In this document: in pieces, positions 1 to 6,521 of the stretch
How the letters are laid out: each line of letters begins with the position of its first letter
Numbering within the stretch: the stretch's first letter is position 1
NCBI GenBank assembly: GCA_963627215.1
Contig: CAVGAH010000062.1
Span: 1-12,176 of the forward strand
Origin: CAKQOE01 sp963627215
GTDB lineage: Bacteria > Bacillota > Clostridia > Peptostreptococcales > Anaerovoracaceae
Reading direction: 5' to 3'
DNA length: 12,176 nucleotides
The notes under the pieces: model-generated
What the model was told of the DNA's origin: nothing
The model's database searches: none
Seen by the model: only the letters and a program-made list of their open reading frames with translations
Program-made: the position numbers and the translations under genes

Positions 1-181
1 GGTCTGCAAATGTGTTGTTCACGAAGTCCTGTATCTTATCTTTAAATATTATGCCGAGAGCTATTGCTATGGCTATCAGGATGCCGACCTGCACAAGCTC
101 CATTCCGCGTCTTGACCTTGCATTTACGGGCATCATATTCATTAAACCTGATCTCATATTACATATTATTCCTTTTTTCAT
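1..181 (-). CDS. Flp1-like pilin precursor, 3' end beyond left edge
   Basis: Partial gene: a short prepilin, the probable structural subunit of the Tad pilus. On the minus strand the sequence reads SRRGMELVQVGILIAIAIAL followed by GIIFKDKIQDFVNNTFAD, then leaves the window. A basic leader ends in RRG, followed by M-E-L and an uninterrupted hydrophobic helix, then a polar amphipathic tail. This is the layout of Firmicutes Flp1-like pilins, processed by a prepilin peptidase after the Gly. The start is uncertain. ATG at 181 has AAAGGA 10 bases upstream and gives a 26-residue leader; ATGs at 157 and 142 are in frame, and the latter gives a 13-residue leader. A stop lies in frame just upstream at 197-199. 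It sits 185 bases downstream of tadC on the same strand, as expected for a pilin that may be transcribed separately at a higher level. Not a TadE/F pseudopilin as far as visible. The family call is by motif recognition. Confidence 0.75.
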   Translation of the reverse strand, partial: MKKGIICNMRSGLMNMMPVNARSRRGMELVQVGILIAIAIALGIIFKDKIQDFVNNTFAD

Positions 182-200
182 TTTCGTATTTTCCTTTCAT

Positions 201-242
201 TGTAAGCGATTCATATATAAATGTAAGCGATTCATATATAAA
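201..242. repeat. Exact 21-bp tandem repeat, two copies, upstream of the pilin gene
   Basis: Positions 201-221 and 222-242 are identical 21-base units (on the plus strand starting TGTAAGCGATTCATATATAA). They end about 20 bases before the earliest pilin start, close to its ribosome binding site. On the minus strand each unit contains TATATATG and CTTACA. Two abutting copies on the same face (21 bases is two helical turns) would suit a regulator binding site, but a recent slippage duplication is equally possible. I could not fit a convincing sigma-A promoter here. Confidence 0.85.
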
Positions 243-311
243 TAATCAACGTTTCATTTGGTAATTAGTTTTACTGTCGTTGGGACGCGGGCGTCCGCCG
301 TTATTCAGAGT

Positions 312-328
312 ATTAATGCATCATTAAT
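312..328. promoter_or_regulatory. Palindrome downstream of tadC, possible operator
   Basis: ATTAATG-CAT-CATTAAT is a perfect 7-bp inverted repeat with a 3-base centre in the 185-base gap between tadC and the pilin gene. A second palindrome, GGACGC-GG-GCGTCC, follows at 283-296. Neither has a T run on the minus strand, so they are poor rho-independent terminators. The first is AT-rich and looks more like a protein-binding site. Function is unproven. Confidence 0.35.
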
Positions 329-366
329 TCATCATTGATACACTATTGTATGTCGGTCATTCACTG

Positions 367-1725
367 CTAAAAGCTGATTATTGCCGGGGAAACGGTTATT
401 AATATCAGCGAAAAAAGCATTATCATCATCGGGAGCATCATCCTTGAATCAGTCATATTTATCTTTTTTCTCATTTCCTTGCGCCGCATCTCACGCAGCG
501 TCCTGCTTTCTGCCTCAAGCTTTTCAACAAGACCGCTTCCCGTGTTCATGTTATCGCTCAATATAGTGCAAAAGCGGAGCATATCGCTTGATTCCATGCG
601 TGCCGCAAGGTCCTTCCATTCCTCCGTCAGGCTTGAATTCATATTTCGTACACGGCGGCCTATCTCAGCCGCTTCTGCCCGCATCTCCGGGCATGAGCAG
701 TATCCTGAACTCTCGTAGTCGTCAGATATCCGCATCATCGCGCTGAACACCGTCAGACCGCTGTTCAGAAGCAGTATAAGCTTGTCGATAACAGCGGGGA
801 ATTCATTTCTGACGCTTTTCCTGTAGCTTTTAACACGCTTGCTCACACGCCTGTATCTTTCGGAATACACAAATGCGAACACTGCCGCCCCTATAACAAG
901 CACAGCTCCCGCCGCCGAGCGTCGCTTCATCCTCCAGTCGAGCGATATTCCGTCTGAAAGCTCAGTAGGCAGCATGACTGCCGTATTTTCTCGATCTGTA
1001 TTTATGCCTGAAACGAATTCCGCTATCCTGCTTCGCATAGAAGCCTTGTACATGCTTCTGTCGTCGTTTAGAACTATGTCAAAATCAATATCTCGGCGGT
1101 GTCCGTCATACGACAGCTCTGCTGTCAGCCTTACCGTTTCAGACTCACCTGCGAGAGCTATTACATCAATACTGCCTTTTTCGGATATCAGCACCGGGTC
1201 GCTCGACTCCCAGCGTATATTCATGCCGCTGCGCCCGTACTCGTCAGGCAGTCTGACAGGCGACGAAAGCGTAAGCTCTCCGTTTTCGCCGCGTTCAAAC
1301 AGAGATTCAAGATATTCGGCGCATTCATCCATTTCATTTTCTATCTCCGCGCCTGTCATATTCCGTTCCTCGACCGTTATATCAAGCTGCTCGCGAGCCT
1401 TCTCGCCGCTGTACTCCGCGCTGACCTCAACAGGAATGTATACACTCTTTTCGCCCGGCTCCGGGCGCTTTATTTCTTCTATTCCCATACCTCCGACAAG
1501 CGTGTACATAAGAGAGAGCAGCGCCGCCGCGGCCGTTATTATTACTATGCCCGCATAGCACGCAGCGAGGCGCTTCCTGTACCTGCCGACCTCGGTCTCC
1601 GTGTCGCGCCCGCATACCGGCATGAGCATTTCAGAAAGCTTTTCTTTGCTTCCTGCCGCGTCATCCACCTTTTTTCTGAGCTTTTCGAATGTGCGTACAG
1701 CCGCATTGTTTTCACTGTATTTCAT
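367..1725 (-). CDS. tadC: TadC-like platform protein with large extracytoplasmic insertion
   Basis: Inner-membrane platform protein of the Tad pilus machine, partner of TadB; 452 residues, longer than usual TadC (about 300). Hydrophobic segments lie near 55-80, 271-288 and 429-449. Residues 300-428 are a type II secretion F-like cytoplasmic domain: basic YRRVSKRVKSYRK entry, then EFPAVIDKLILLLNSGL, then a Gly-containing NTGSGL turn and a highly charged helix before the last membrane segment. Between the first two membrane segments is a polar region of about 190 residues. At 155-222 it has an Ig-like pattern (VRLPDEYGRSG, IRWESSDPVLI, EKGSI, TVRLTAEL), and LPTELSDGISLDW at 253-265 may start a second copy. 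Positive charges flanking the first segment and following the second predict that this part faces outside. The start overlaps the tadB stop as ATGA, implying translational coupling. The F-domain call is good; the insertion's fold is inferred. Confidence 0.75.
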   Translation of the reverse strand: MKYSENNAAVRTFEKLRKKVDDAAGSKEKLSEMLMPVCGRDTETEVGRYRKRLAACYAGIVIITAAAALLSLMYTLVGGMGIEEIKRPEPGEKSVYIPVEVSAEYSGEKAREQLDITVEERNMTGAEIENEMDECAEYLESLFERGENGELTLSSPVRLPDEYGRSGMNIRWESSDPVLISEKGSIDVIALAGESETVRLTAELSYDGHRRDIDFDIVLNDDRSMYKASMRSRIAEFVSGINTDRENTAVMLPTELSDGISLDWRMKRRSAAGAVLVIGAAVFAFVYSERYRRVSKRVKSYRKSVRNEFPAVIDKLILLLNSGLTVFSAMMRISDDYESSGYCSCPEMRAEAAEIGRRVRNMNSSLTEEWKDLAARMESSDMLRFCTILSDNMNTGSGLVEKLEAESRTLREMRRKEMRKKINMTDSRMMLPMMIMLFSLILITVSPAIISF

Positions 1726-2483
1726 GCACTCACCTGTCCTTCCGTATATGTTATTTTCATACTGTACAGGAATGAAAATACAGTTCCTGCAAAAGCAGCC
1801 GTCATGAGTATCCTGCCGAGCATCGTATCATACATTACATCGAGATAATCGCTGGACGAGAGATTTATAAGGCCCGTCACAGCCACAGGCATGCCTGCCA
1901 GCAGACGGGATTCCAGCTTTTTCTGCGCCATCAGCACTTCCTTTTCCTTCTGTATCTCTATATTATGTGACAACAGCTCTGACGAGCGCTGTATCATCCT
2001 GTTCAGGTCGCCTCCCGTCCGTCTGCATGTGGAGCACGCGTCTGCAAAATCAGCTACCTCTCTTATGCGTGAGCGCTCCGCCAGACTTTTAAGCACGGTC
2101 TCATCGCTGCTGTTTGCATCCTTCATCTGGCGTATCATGTTTTTTATCTCAATGGCAAGTATGCTGTCTTCACCGTGTATCAGCGATACAGCGTTGTAAG
2201 ACTCCTCTATTGCTTCAGGCAGATAACGCCCGGCTGTAACAGACGATGAAACAGAATAAAGCATGTCCTTGAACTGAAGCCTCAGCTTGTTTTTACGCCT
2301 GTCGGCCAGCATCGCTCTGTAATGAGGCAGCCCCGCAATGCTCAACGCGCACATTGCCAGAGCTAACGCTACGCTCCTGTAAAACACATACCCGGTGCAG
2401 AATATCACAAGTAAAGTAACTGTAAAATAATTCTGCAGCTCTTTCCTCGACAGCCTGTACACATCGTAATTTTCGGGCAGCAT
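1722..2483 (-). CDS. tadB: TadB-like type II secretion F-family membrane protein
   Basis: Inner-membrane platform component of the Tad pilus, thought to contact the TadA ATPase and pair with TadC. It has 253 residues, somewhat short for the family. Two hydrophobic segments lie at about 20-36 and 38-53, then a cytoplasmic F-domain from about 70 to 190 (FKDMLYSVSSSVTAGRYLPEA, the usual L-x-AG-x-x-x-x-A pattern, and CRRTGGDLNRMI), and two C-terminal hydrophobic segments at about 194-208 and 224-243. The ATG shares its A with the TAA stop of tadA (TAATG), and its own stop overlaps the tadC start. Position directly after tadA and before another F-domain gene supports TadB rather than TadC. Four TadA/B/C/Z genes in one overlapping run leave little doubt about the pathway. 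Confidence 0.85.
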   Translation of the reverse strand: MLPENYDVYRLSRKELQNYFTVTLLVIFCTGYVFYRSVALALAMCALSIAGLPHYRAMLADRRKNKLRLQFKDMLYSVSSSVTAGRYLPEAIEESYNAVSLIHGEDSILAIEIKNMIRQMKDANSSDETVLKSLAERSRIREVADFADACSTCRRTGGDLNRMIQRSSELLSHNIEIQKEKEVLMAQKKLESRLLAGMPVAVTGLINLSSSDYLDVMYDTMLGRILMTAAFAGTVFSFLYSMKITYTEGQVSA

Positions 2484-3697
2484 TATGACGCACCCCGCAT
2501 CCTGAGCTTTGTCGTATTTATAAGGCTGTTCTCTGTTTTGTGCAGGCAGCCGTCACAATCAAAGCTATAGAGCTGATTCAGCTGTATCTCACCGTCCTTT
2601 ATACCTGCCACCTCCGATATCTCAAGCACGCAGCGGCGGCTGTCATGCAGCCTGCCAAGATGGACTATTATGTCAACTGCTGACGCTATCTGCCCTCGCA
2701 CAGCCTGTATCGGAAATGATGCCGCGGCTGACAGGAACATAGTTTCCAAACGGCTTATCATGCCCGACGCAGAATTTGCATGCCCCGTAGACAGGCTCCC
2801 GCTATGACCGGTGTTCATCGCGCTTATCATGTCCACGACCTCGCCGCCGCGCACCTCGCCTACTATTATCCTGTCGGGGCGCATCCTCAGGCTCGCTTTT
2901 ATGAGCTGCGTCATATTTACGCCGCCGCGCCCCTGGACATTAGCGTTGCGCGTCTCCATGCGTACTATGTTTTCTATGTTGCTCAGCTGGAGCTCGCTCG
3001 AATCCTCTATGACTATCACGCGCTCGCCCGCAGGTATAAAATCAGAAAGCGCGTTTAAAAATGTAGTCTTTCCAGAGCTCGTTCCGCCCGATATGAATAT
3101 ATTATAGCCGCACTCAACGAGCCGCTTCAGGAAATCAGCCACCTCCTGCGTTAAAGAGCCGCGCTTTATGAGCTCATCCATGACTATGCGCCGCTCCGGG
3201 AATTTTCTGATATTGAGCGATGGCCCGTTTACAGCGACGTTTTTATGTACTGCGTGTACGCGCGAGCCGTCGGCGAGCCTTGCATCGAGTATCGGGTTGA
3301 GCTCGTTTATCTCGCGGTGTACGCGAGCTCCTATCCTCATTATTACTTCTTCAAGCTCCTTCTCGTCAGGAAAATATTCCGGCACACGGCTTATGCTCCC
3401 GTTCCTTTCTATAAATATGTCGCGGCAGCCGTTTACCATTATCTCGCTTATATCGGGTTCCCTGAGATATTTTTCCAGAAAATCCAGTTCGCGCCGCAGC
3501 GCATTGAAAACACCGTCTGCTATCCCGCTCTTTTCGCTCAGGCTCAGCCTTCTGAGCTCCGGGCTGCTGATTATCTGCCGCTGTACAGCTGCCATCACGG
3601 TATCATCGTCAAGCTCGCCCTCTGTAAAATTAAGCTGCTTTCTGACATCCTCAGTCAGCCTGTATATGAGTTCTATCCTGTTGCCGCTCATTGCCAT
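2483..3697 (-). CDS. tadA: TadA/CpaF secretion ATPase of the Tad pilus
   Basis: Hexameric cytoplasmic ATPase that powers Flp pilus assembly. All motifs of the secretion-ATPase family are intact in 404 residues: an N-terminal helical domain, DISEIMVNG at 82-90 (typical of CpaF), Walker A GGTSSGKTT at 204-212, Asp box VIEDSSEL at 228-235, Walker B RIIVGEVRG at 276-284 with the catalytic Glu281, and the His box TGHSGSLSTGHANS at 296-309. The C-terminus is of normal length. The start ATG at 3697 shares a base with the tadZ stop (TAATG); a second in-frame ATG two codons later is also possible (MAMSG). AGGG lies upstream within tadZ. Second gene of the tad operon. VirB11-like conjugation ATPases share the fold, but the neighbours decide for TadA. 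Confidence 0.95.
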   Translation of the reverse strand: MAMSGNRIELIYRLTEDVRKQLNFTEGELDDDTVMAAVQRQIISSPELRRLSLSEKSGIADGVFNALRRELDFLEKYLREPDISEIMVNGCRDIFIERNGSISRVPEYFPDEKELEEVIMRIGARVHREINELNPILDARLADGSRVHAVHKNVAVNGPSLNIRKFPERRIVMDELIKRGSLTQEVADFLKRLVECGYNIFISGGTSSGKTTFLNALSDFIPAGERVIVIEDSSELQLSNIENIVRMETRNANVQGRGGVNMTQLIKASLRMRPDRIIVGEVRGGEVVDMISAMNTGHSGSLSTGHANSASGMISRLETMFLSAAASFPIQAVRGQIASAVDIIVHLGRLHDSRRCVLEISEVAGIKDGEIQLNQLYSFDCDGCLHKTENSLINTTKLRMRGAS

Positions 3698-4824
3698 TAT
3701 CTCGCCATCCCTCTGCGCACGCTGTCTACAGCCGCGGCGTACGCGCCCGACATGCTCACGTCAGCCCTGCCGTCCTTCATGAAAAAGCTGTCAGGGTCTG
3801 CAGGCAGACAATATGCATAAAGCCTTTCACTCCTGAGTGAACCCTCGTCATAAAATATCCTGTCTACCGCGCCTCCCGACATGTCGTAATTCAAAATGGA
3901 ATATATACGTTTTTCAGCATCTGCGCCCGCCTCGCGGGCCAGCCAGCCGCGCCATATTTCTTCCGTCCCGAACGGGCAGCGTCTGTCATCGTGCAGCGCG
4001 TATATAACATCTGCATTCTCATAGATGCAGCGGCTGCGCTCATCGAACCTGCCGTCCATATCAAATATCACAGCGCCGAATATATTCCAGTCGCGTATGT
4101 ACGCGATGAATCCCGCCAGCTCCTCCACAGTCATCGATGAAAGGTCTGATATGCCGTCAGCAGCCGGCCTTATGCACGACACGCCATACTCGTCGTTTAT
4201 CAGATATGCAGCGGGATCCGTCCTTGCGCCGGACGCGTAGTTAAGCAGCAGCAGGTCCATGTCCGCGCTGCCCGGCGCAGCAGTATCATTAAAATAATCA
4301 TAAAGGTCTGTCATCTGCGCCGTGCCTGCCACGAGCACGCCCTCGCCGCTCTTCTGCCTGATGAGCCTTGCGAGCGCAAGCGAAAACGACGTCCTTCCGC
4401 AGCCGCCCGTCATACCGGAAACGCATATGACAGACATGCCGCGGCCTGTATCGTTAAAATATCCCGAAACGGCCGCCCGCTCGTAAAGCTCCGGTACAGA
4501 GCGTATGATATCTGCCGCGCTCTGAAACTTAAAAACATTATCGTTTTTTAATAAGCTTTCAGACGAGGCCGTGTAATGCCGTTCTCCAGCAAGCTCTCTG
4601 CTGCTGCGCAGCACCGTACATCTGACACCTGAGGCTATTACATCGGTAAGCGCCTGCGCTGAAATATTTTCATCGCATATGATATGGTCAGTCCCCTGCA
4701 TGACATCGCTGCGCGCGGCTTCTTCTCCGCCTACAGTTATAGACACGTCGCCGCAGCCTGAAGCTATATAGCCTGAAAAGCGCCGCCTGAAATCAGCGTC
4801 GTTGTCTATTATCAGTAATCTCAA
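3697..4824 (-). CDS. tadZ: TadZ/CpaE-like pilus localisation protein with degenerate P-loop
   Basis: First gene of the tad operon; TadZ/CpaE proteins are MinD/ParA relatives that position the pilus machine. The 375 residues show an N-terminal atypical receiver domain (MRLLIIDNDADF, HIICDE at 47-52) and, from about 130, a MinD-like domain: VICVSGMTGGCGRTSFSLAL, a Walker B-like AVIFDMDGRF at 251-260, then ADVIYALHDD. The loop that should read KGGxGKT is TGGCGRT (139-145). The signature lysine is Thr and the P-loop lysine is Arg144, so ATP hydrolysis is doubtful; variation at this loop is known among TadZ proteins. The start is TTG at 4824 with GGGTGG four bases upstream; a stop 19-21 bases upstream excludes a longer form. 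It ends in TAATG with tadA. The receiver lacks a clear acceptor-Asp pocket, as expected for the atypical class. Confidence 0.85.
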   Translation of the reverse strand: MRLLIIDNDADFRRRFSGYIASGCGDVSITVGGEEAARSDVMQGTDHIICDENISAQALTDVIASGVRCTVLRSSRELAGERHYTASSESLLKNDNVFKFQSAADIIRSVPELYERAAVSGYFNDTGRGMSVICVSGMTGGCGRTSFSLALARLIRQKSGEGVLVAGTAQMTDLYDYFNDTAAPGSADMDLLLLNYASGARTDPAAYLINDEYGVSCIRPAADGISDLSSMTVEELAGFIAYIRDWNIFGAVIFDMDGRFDERSRCIYENADVIYALHDDRRCPFGTEEIWRGWLAREAGADAEKRIYSILNYDMSGGAVDRIFYDEGSLRSERLYAYCLPADPDSFFMKDGRADVSMSGAYAAAVDSVRRGMAR

Positions 4825-4865
4825 TTTACCACCCGCTTTCTTTTATCCCAGTTAATTACAATAAG

Positions 4866-4894
4866 ATTTTATCAGTGCATCCAGTATATGTCAA
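4866..4894 (-). promoter_or_regulatory. Sigma-A promoter of the tad operon
   Basis: Minus strand TTGACA (4894-4889), a 17-base spacer, then TAAAAT (4871-4866) preceded by TGA, an extended -10. The -35 is perfect and the -10 matches 5 of 6. Transcription would start near 4859 and give a leader of about 35 bases ending in GGGTGG and the TTG start of tadZ. The promoter faces only the tad genes, so the operon need not depend on readthrough from hemW. Confidence 0.8.
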
Positions 4895-4922
4895 CTATTA
4901 TTTGTAAAAATTTGCATAATAG
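4895..4922. promoter_or_regulatory. Inverted repeat abutting the tad -35 element
   Basis: CTATTAT (4895-4901) and ATAATAG (4916-4922) form a perfect 7-bp inverted repeat with an AT-rich 14-base centre. It touches the -35 hexamer of the tad promoter on its upstream side. The place suits an activator site or an AT-rich UP element. Binding is inferred from position only. Confidence 0.4.
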
Positions 4923-5026
4923 GTTTTTGATGGAAAATTCAAGGCTGATTTTGGTAATTTTTCTGATGTTGGAGATGGGGCAGCGTGTGCCTTTAAAGCC
5001 TGTTTCTCACTGCATCTCTAAAAATC

Positions 5027-5055
5027 TTGACGCAGAGAGCTCACAATGGTATGAT
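5027..5055 (+). promoter_or_regulatory. Plus-strand sigma-A promoter divergent from tad
   Basis: TTGACG (5027-5032), a 17-base spacer, TATGAT (5050-5055) with TG at 5047-5048 (extended -10). Both hexamers match 5 of 6. It points toward the short reading frame at 5137 and the 3' end of hemW, where no intact plus-strand gene exists. The rest of this 392-base gap between hemW and tadZ holds the tad promoter, two hairpins and one palindromic repeat, listed separately. Confidence 0.6.
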
Positions 5056-5065
5056 TTAGTCGGTA

Positions 5066-5093
5066 AAAGATGTAAATTTTTTACAGCATCTTT
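5066..5093. other. AT-rich hairpin, possible bidirectional terminator or attenuator
   Basis: AAAGATG (5066-5072) pairs with CATCTTT (5087-5093), with TAAA/TTTA extending the stem inward. T runs follow on both strands (TTTTGTT on plus, TTTT on minus). It lies in the leader of the plus-strand promoter at 5027 and just beyond the hemW terminator, so it could act in either direction. The stem is weak because it is AT-rich. Confidence 0.4.
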
Positions 5094-5097
5094 TGTT

Positions 5098-5120
5098 AAA
5101 AAATGCCGCGCGGACGCGGC
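5098..5120 (-). terminator. Rho-independent terminator for lepA-hemW
   Basis: On the minus strand GCCGCG-TCCG-CGCGGC is followed by A and six T residues (5103-5098). The stem is a GC-rich 6 bp with a four-base loop. It lies about 100 bases past the hemW stop and before the tad promoter, so it separates the housekeeping transcript from the tad operon. Confidence 0.75.
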
Positions 5121-5136
5121 GGAAAGGGGCTATTTT

Positions 5137-5244
5137 ATGAGATATGAGATAAAAGGCGGACGCAGGAAGGCAGCGTTGCTGCCTGTTGGGCAAATTTTGC
5201 GCGGACTTGCCGCGCATCACACGATCAGCTCGCCTATTATATAA
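5137..5244 (+). pseudogene. Short reading frame, possible 5' remnant of an AIM24/TIGR00266-like gene
   Basis: A 35-codon frame opens at 5137 with a good ribosome binding site (AAAGGGG, 5123-5129) and lies 80 bases downstream of a strong plus-strand promoter. It begins MRYEIKGG, the way many AIM24-family (TIGR00266) proteins begin, as far as I remember. The next codons already belong to the palindromic repeat starting near 5160 (RRKAALLPVG), and the frame then runs 28 bases into the antisense of the hemW 3' end before stopping. I read this as the promoter, leader and first eight codons of a gene whose remainder was lost when a repeat-associated rearrangement joined it to hemW. Eight residues are weak evidence: a real 35-residue peptide or chance are alternatives. 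The frame is open further upstream to an ATG at 4888, but that part crosses the promoter and has no ribosome binding site. Confidence 0.3.
5164..5215. repeat. Palindromic intergenic repeat at the hemW 3' end
   Basis: Positions 5164-5188 hold GGCAGC-GTT-GCTGCC with flanks AGGAA and TGTTG, matching 23 of 25 bases at 6587-6611. It is followed by GCAAATTTTGC and by GCGCGG-ACTTG-CCGCGC (5199-5215), which ends one base before the hemW stop codon. The hairpins lack T runs and are not terminators by themselves. It is the same element family as at 6522-6662, here degenerate. Confidence 0.7.
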
Positions 5245-6419
5245 TTCGAAATATCAAGACCTGCGCCTGTAAAGCGCAGTTTTTTCTTTTCCACGATTTC
5301 CAGCAGACCATCATTTATAAACTGACTGATTTCTTCCTTCCTGAGCTCAAGCAGGTCTTCTCCGAACATCTGCTGAAACAGCTCAAGGTCAAGCCCCTCC
5401 GTAAGCCTTAGGCCTGTGAATATATAGTCCGTCATGCGGTCATGCACAGAAAGCTCCTCTTTGTACGAGCCTGCCGTCAGATCGCCGGTGCGCTGTTTCT
5501 GCTCTACAGCAGCTTCGTATTCGTTCAAAGCATCCGGGTTATAATAACGGCACTGCCCGTCAAACGAATGCGCCGCTGCGCCTATCCCCGTATAGCGCGC
5601 CATAGACCAGTATTTTATATTATGGCGGCATCTGCGCCCCGGCTTAGCGGCGTTAGATATCTCGTAATGGTCATAGCCGACCGCCGTCAGGCGCTCGACT
5701 GCCGTGCGGTACATCGCACGGTTTATCTCATCAGGGATCTGTTCTACCTCGTCGCGTCTGAATTTTTCGTAAAGCGGCGTACCTTCTTCTATTTGAAGGC
5801 TGTAGAACGATATATGGTCAGGCGACAGCTCAAGCGCCGTATCCAATGTTTTTTTCCAGCTTTCCTGCGTCTGACCGGGAAAGCCGAATATAAGGTCTAT
5901 ATTTATGTTGTCGAAGCCTGCTTGGCGCGCGCGTCTGAATGAGCGCGCTGCTTCTGCCGCCGTATGGGGGCGTCCCAGAAAACGCAGCTCTGCATCGTTA
6001 AAGGACTGGACGCCCATGCTCAGGCGGTTTATGCCTGCGGCGCGGTAGGTGTTCAGGCGGCTGTCGAGGACAGCGGCCGGATTGCATTCTATAGTTATTT
6101 CTGCGTTTTGGGCGCGCGGCAGGCGTTCGAACACGCCTGCTATATATGAAGCATCTACAGTTGACGGCGTTCCGCCGCCTATAAATATCGTGTTCGGAAG
6201 CTGGGCGGCGGCATTTTGCGGGTCTTCAGTGCGCAGCTTTGCGTAAAGCTCCGCCTCACGGTTCAATGCGTCAAAATACCTGCGCTGCTCGTCCGAACCA
6301 CAGCCTGCATACGACGTAAAATCGCAGTATACGCATTTGCTCATACAAAACGGGATATGGATGTATATTCCCTCTGGCGCGCCAGTGTTGTACGCTGGCA
6401 CATTTTTATTATTTTTCAT
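5217..6419 (-). CDS. hemW: HemW radical SAM heme chaperone
   Basis: Cytoplasmic radical SAM protein that carries heme toward apo-proteins such as respiratory enzymes; formerly annotated as oxygen-independent coproporphyrinogen III oxidase (HemN-like). The 400 residues fit the family. The iron-sulfur motif is CMSKCVYC (C25, C29, C32) followed by DF. The HemW form with CxYCDF lacks the extra cysteine of true HemN. Further motifs are GGGTPS at 81-86, MGVQSF, GRPHT, NIDLIFGFPGQT, SFYSLQIEEGTPL and GIGAAAHSF, plus the complete C-terminal HemW domain. ATG at 6419 leaves 16 residues before GIYIHIPF and has no clear Shine-Dalgarno sequence; a GTG at codon 7 is no better supported. It follows lepA at 258 bases, the pairing known from Bacillus (lepA-hemW-hrcA-grpE-dnaK), but here hrcA does not follow: the tad locus takes its place. 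Confidence 0.95.
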   Translation of the reverse strand: MKNNKNVPAYNTGAPEGIYIHIPFCMSKCVYCDFTSYAGCGSDEQRRYFDALNREAELYAKLRTEDPQNAAAQLPNTIFIGGGTPSTVDASYIAGVFERLPRAQNAEITIECNPAAVLDSRLNTYRAAGINRLSMGVQSFNDAELRFLGRPHTAAEAARSFRRARQAGFDNINIDLIFGFPGQTQESWKKTLDTALELSPDHISFYSLQIEEGTPLYEKFRRDEVEQIPDEINRAMYRTAVERLTAVGYDHYEISNAAKPGRRCRHNIKYWSMARYTGIGAAAHSFDGQCRYYNPDALNEYEAAVEQKQRTGDLTAGSYKEELSVHDRMTDYIFTGLRLTEGLDLELFQQMFGEDLLELRKEEISQFINDGLLEIVEKKKLRFTGAGLDISNYIIGELIV

Positions 6420-6433
6420 AATTTTAATAAATA

Positions 6434-6509
6434 CAGGACGCTTTAAAAAGCCTGCGAAATATACGCAACGCTTGAAGTCCTGCCCGTATCTCTGATACGG
6501 CGCGCAGGC
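6434..6509 (-). promoter_or_regulatory. Candidate attenuator or terminator before hemW
   Basis: In the minus-strand RNA, GCCTGCG (6509-6503) can pair with CGCAGGC (6456-6450) and is followed at once by five T residues, a terminator-like end. Inside it is a perfect CCGTATC-AGA-GATACGG hairpin (6500-6484). A competing pairing, CAGGAC (6482-6477) with GTCCTG (6439-6434), crosses the terminator stem, so the two structures need rearrangement or a pseudoknot. It sits 15 bases before the hemW start. This could be an attenuator controlling hemW separately from lepA, or a partial lepA terminator. The 40-plus-base interior makes it unlike a simple terminator. Confidence 0.45.
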
Positions 6510-6521
6510 CTCATACAGAAA

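Noticed and set aside
12..264. Two plus-strand small frames at the left edge
   Set aside because: Antisense to the pilin gene and running through the 21-bp tandem repeat; no start signals.
839..1848. Long plus-strand open frames (239 and 249 codons) opposite tadC
   Set aside because: They lie antisense to a gene with clear membrane segments and a coupled start; no ribosome site or family resemblance. They are shadows of the GC-rich minus-strand gene.
3168..3820. Two plus-strand frames opposite tadA
   Set aside because: Antisense to a complete ATPase with all motifs; low-complexity Ser/Arg translation.
4888..5136. Upstream part of the 118-codon plus-strand frame ending at 5244
   Set aside because: Its ATG lies in the tad promoter and has no ribosome site, and the frame crosses a plus-strand promoter and two hairpins. 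Only the part from 5137 has start signals.
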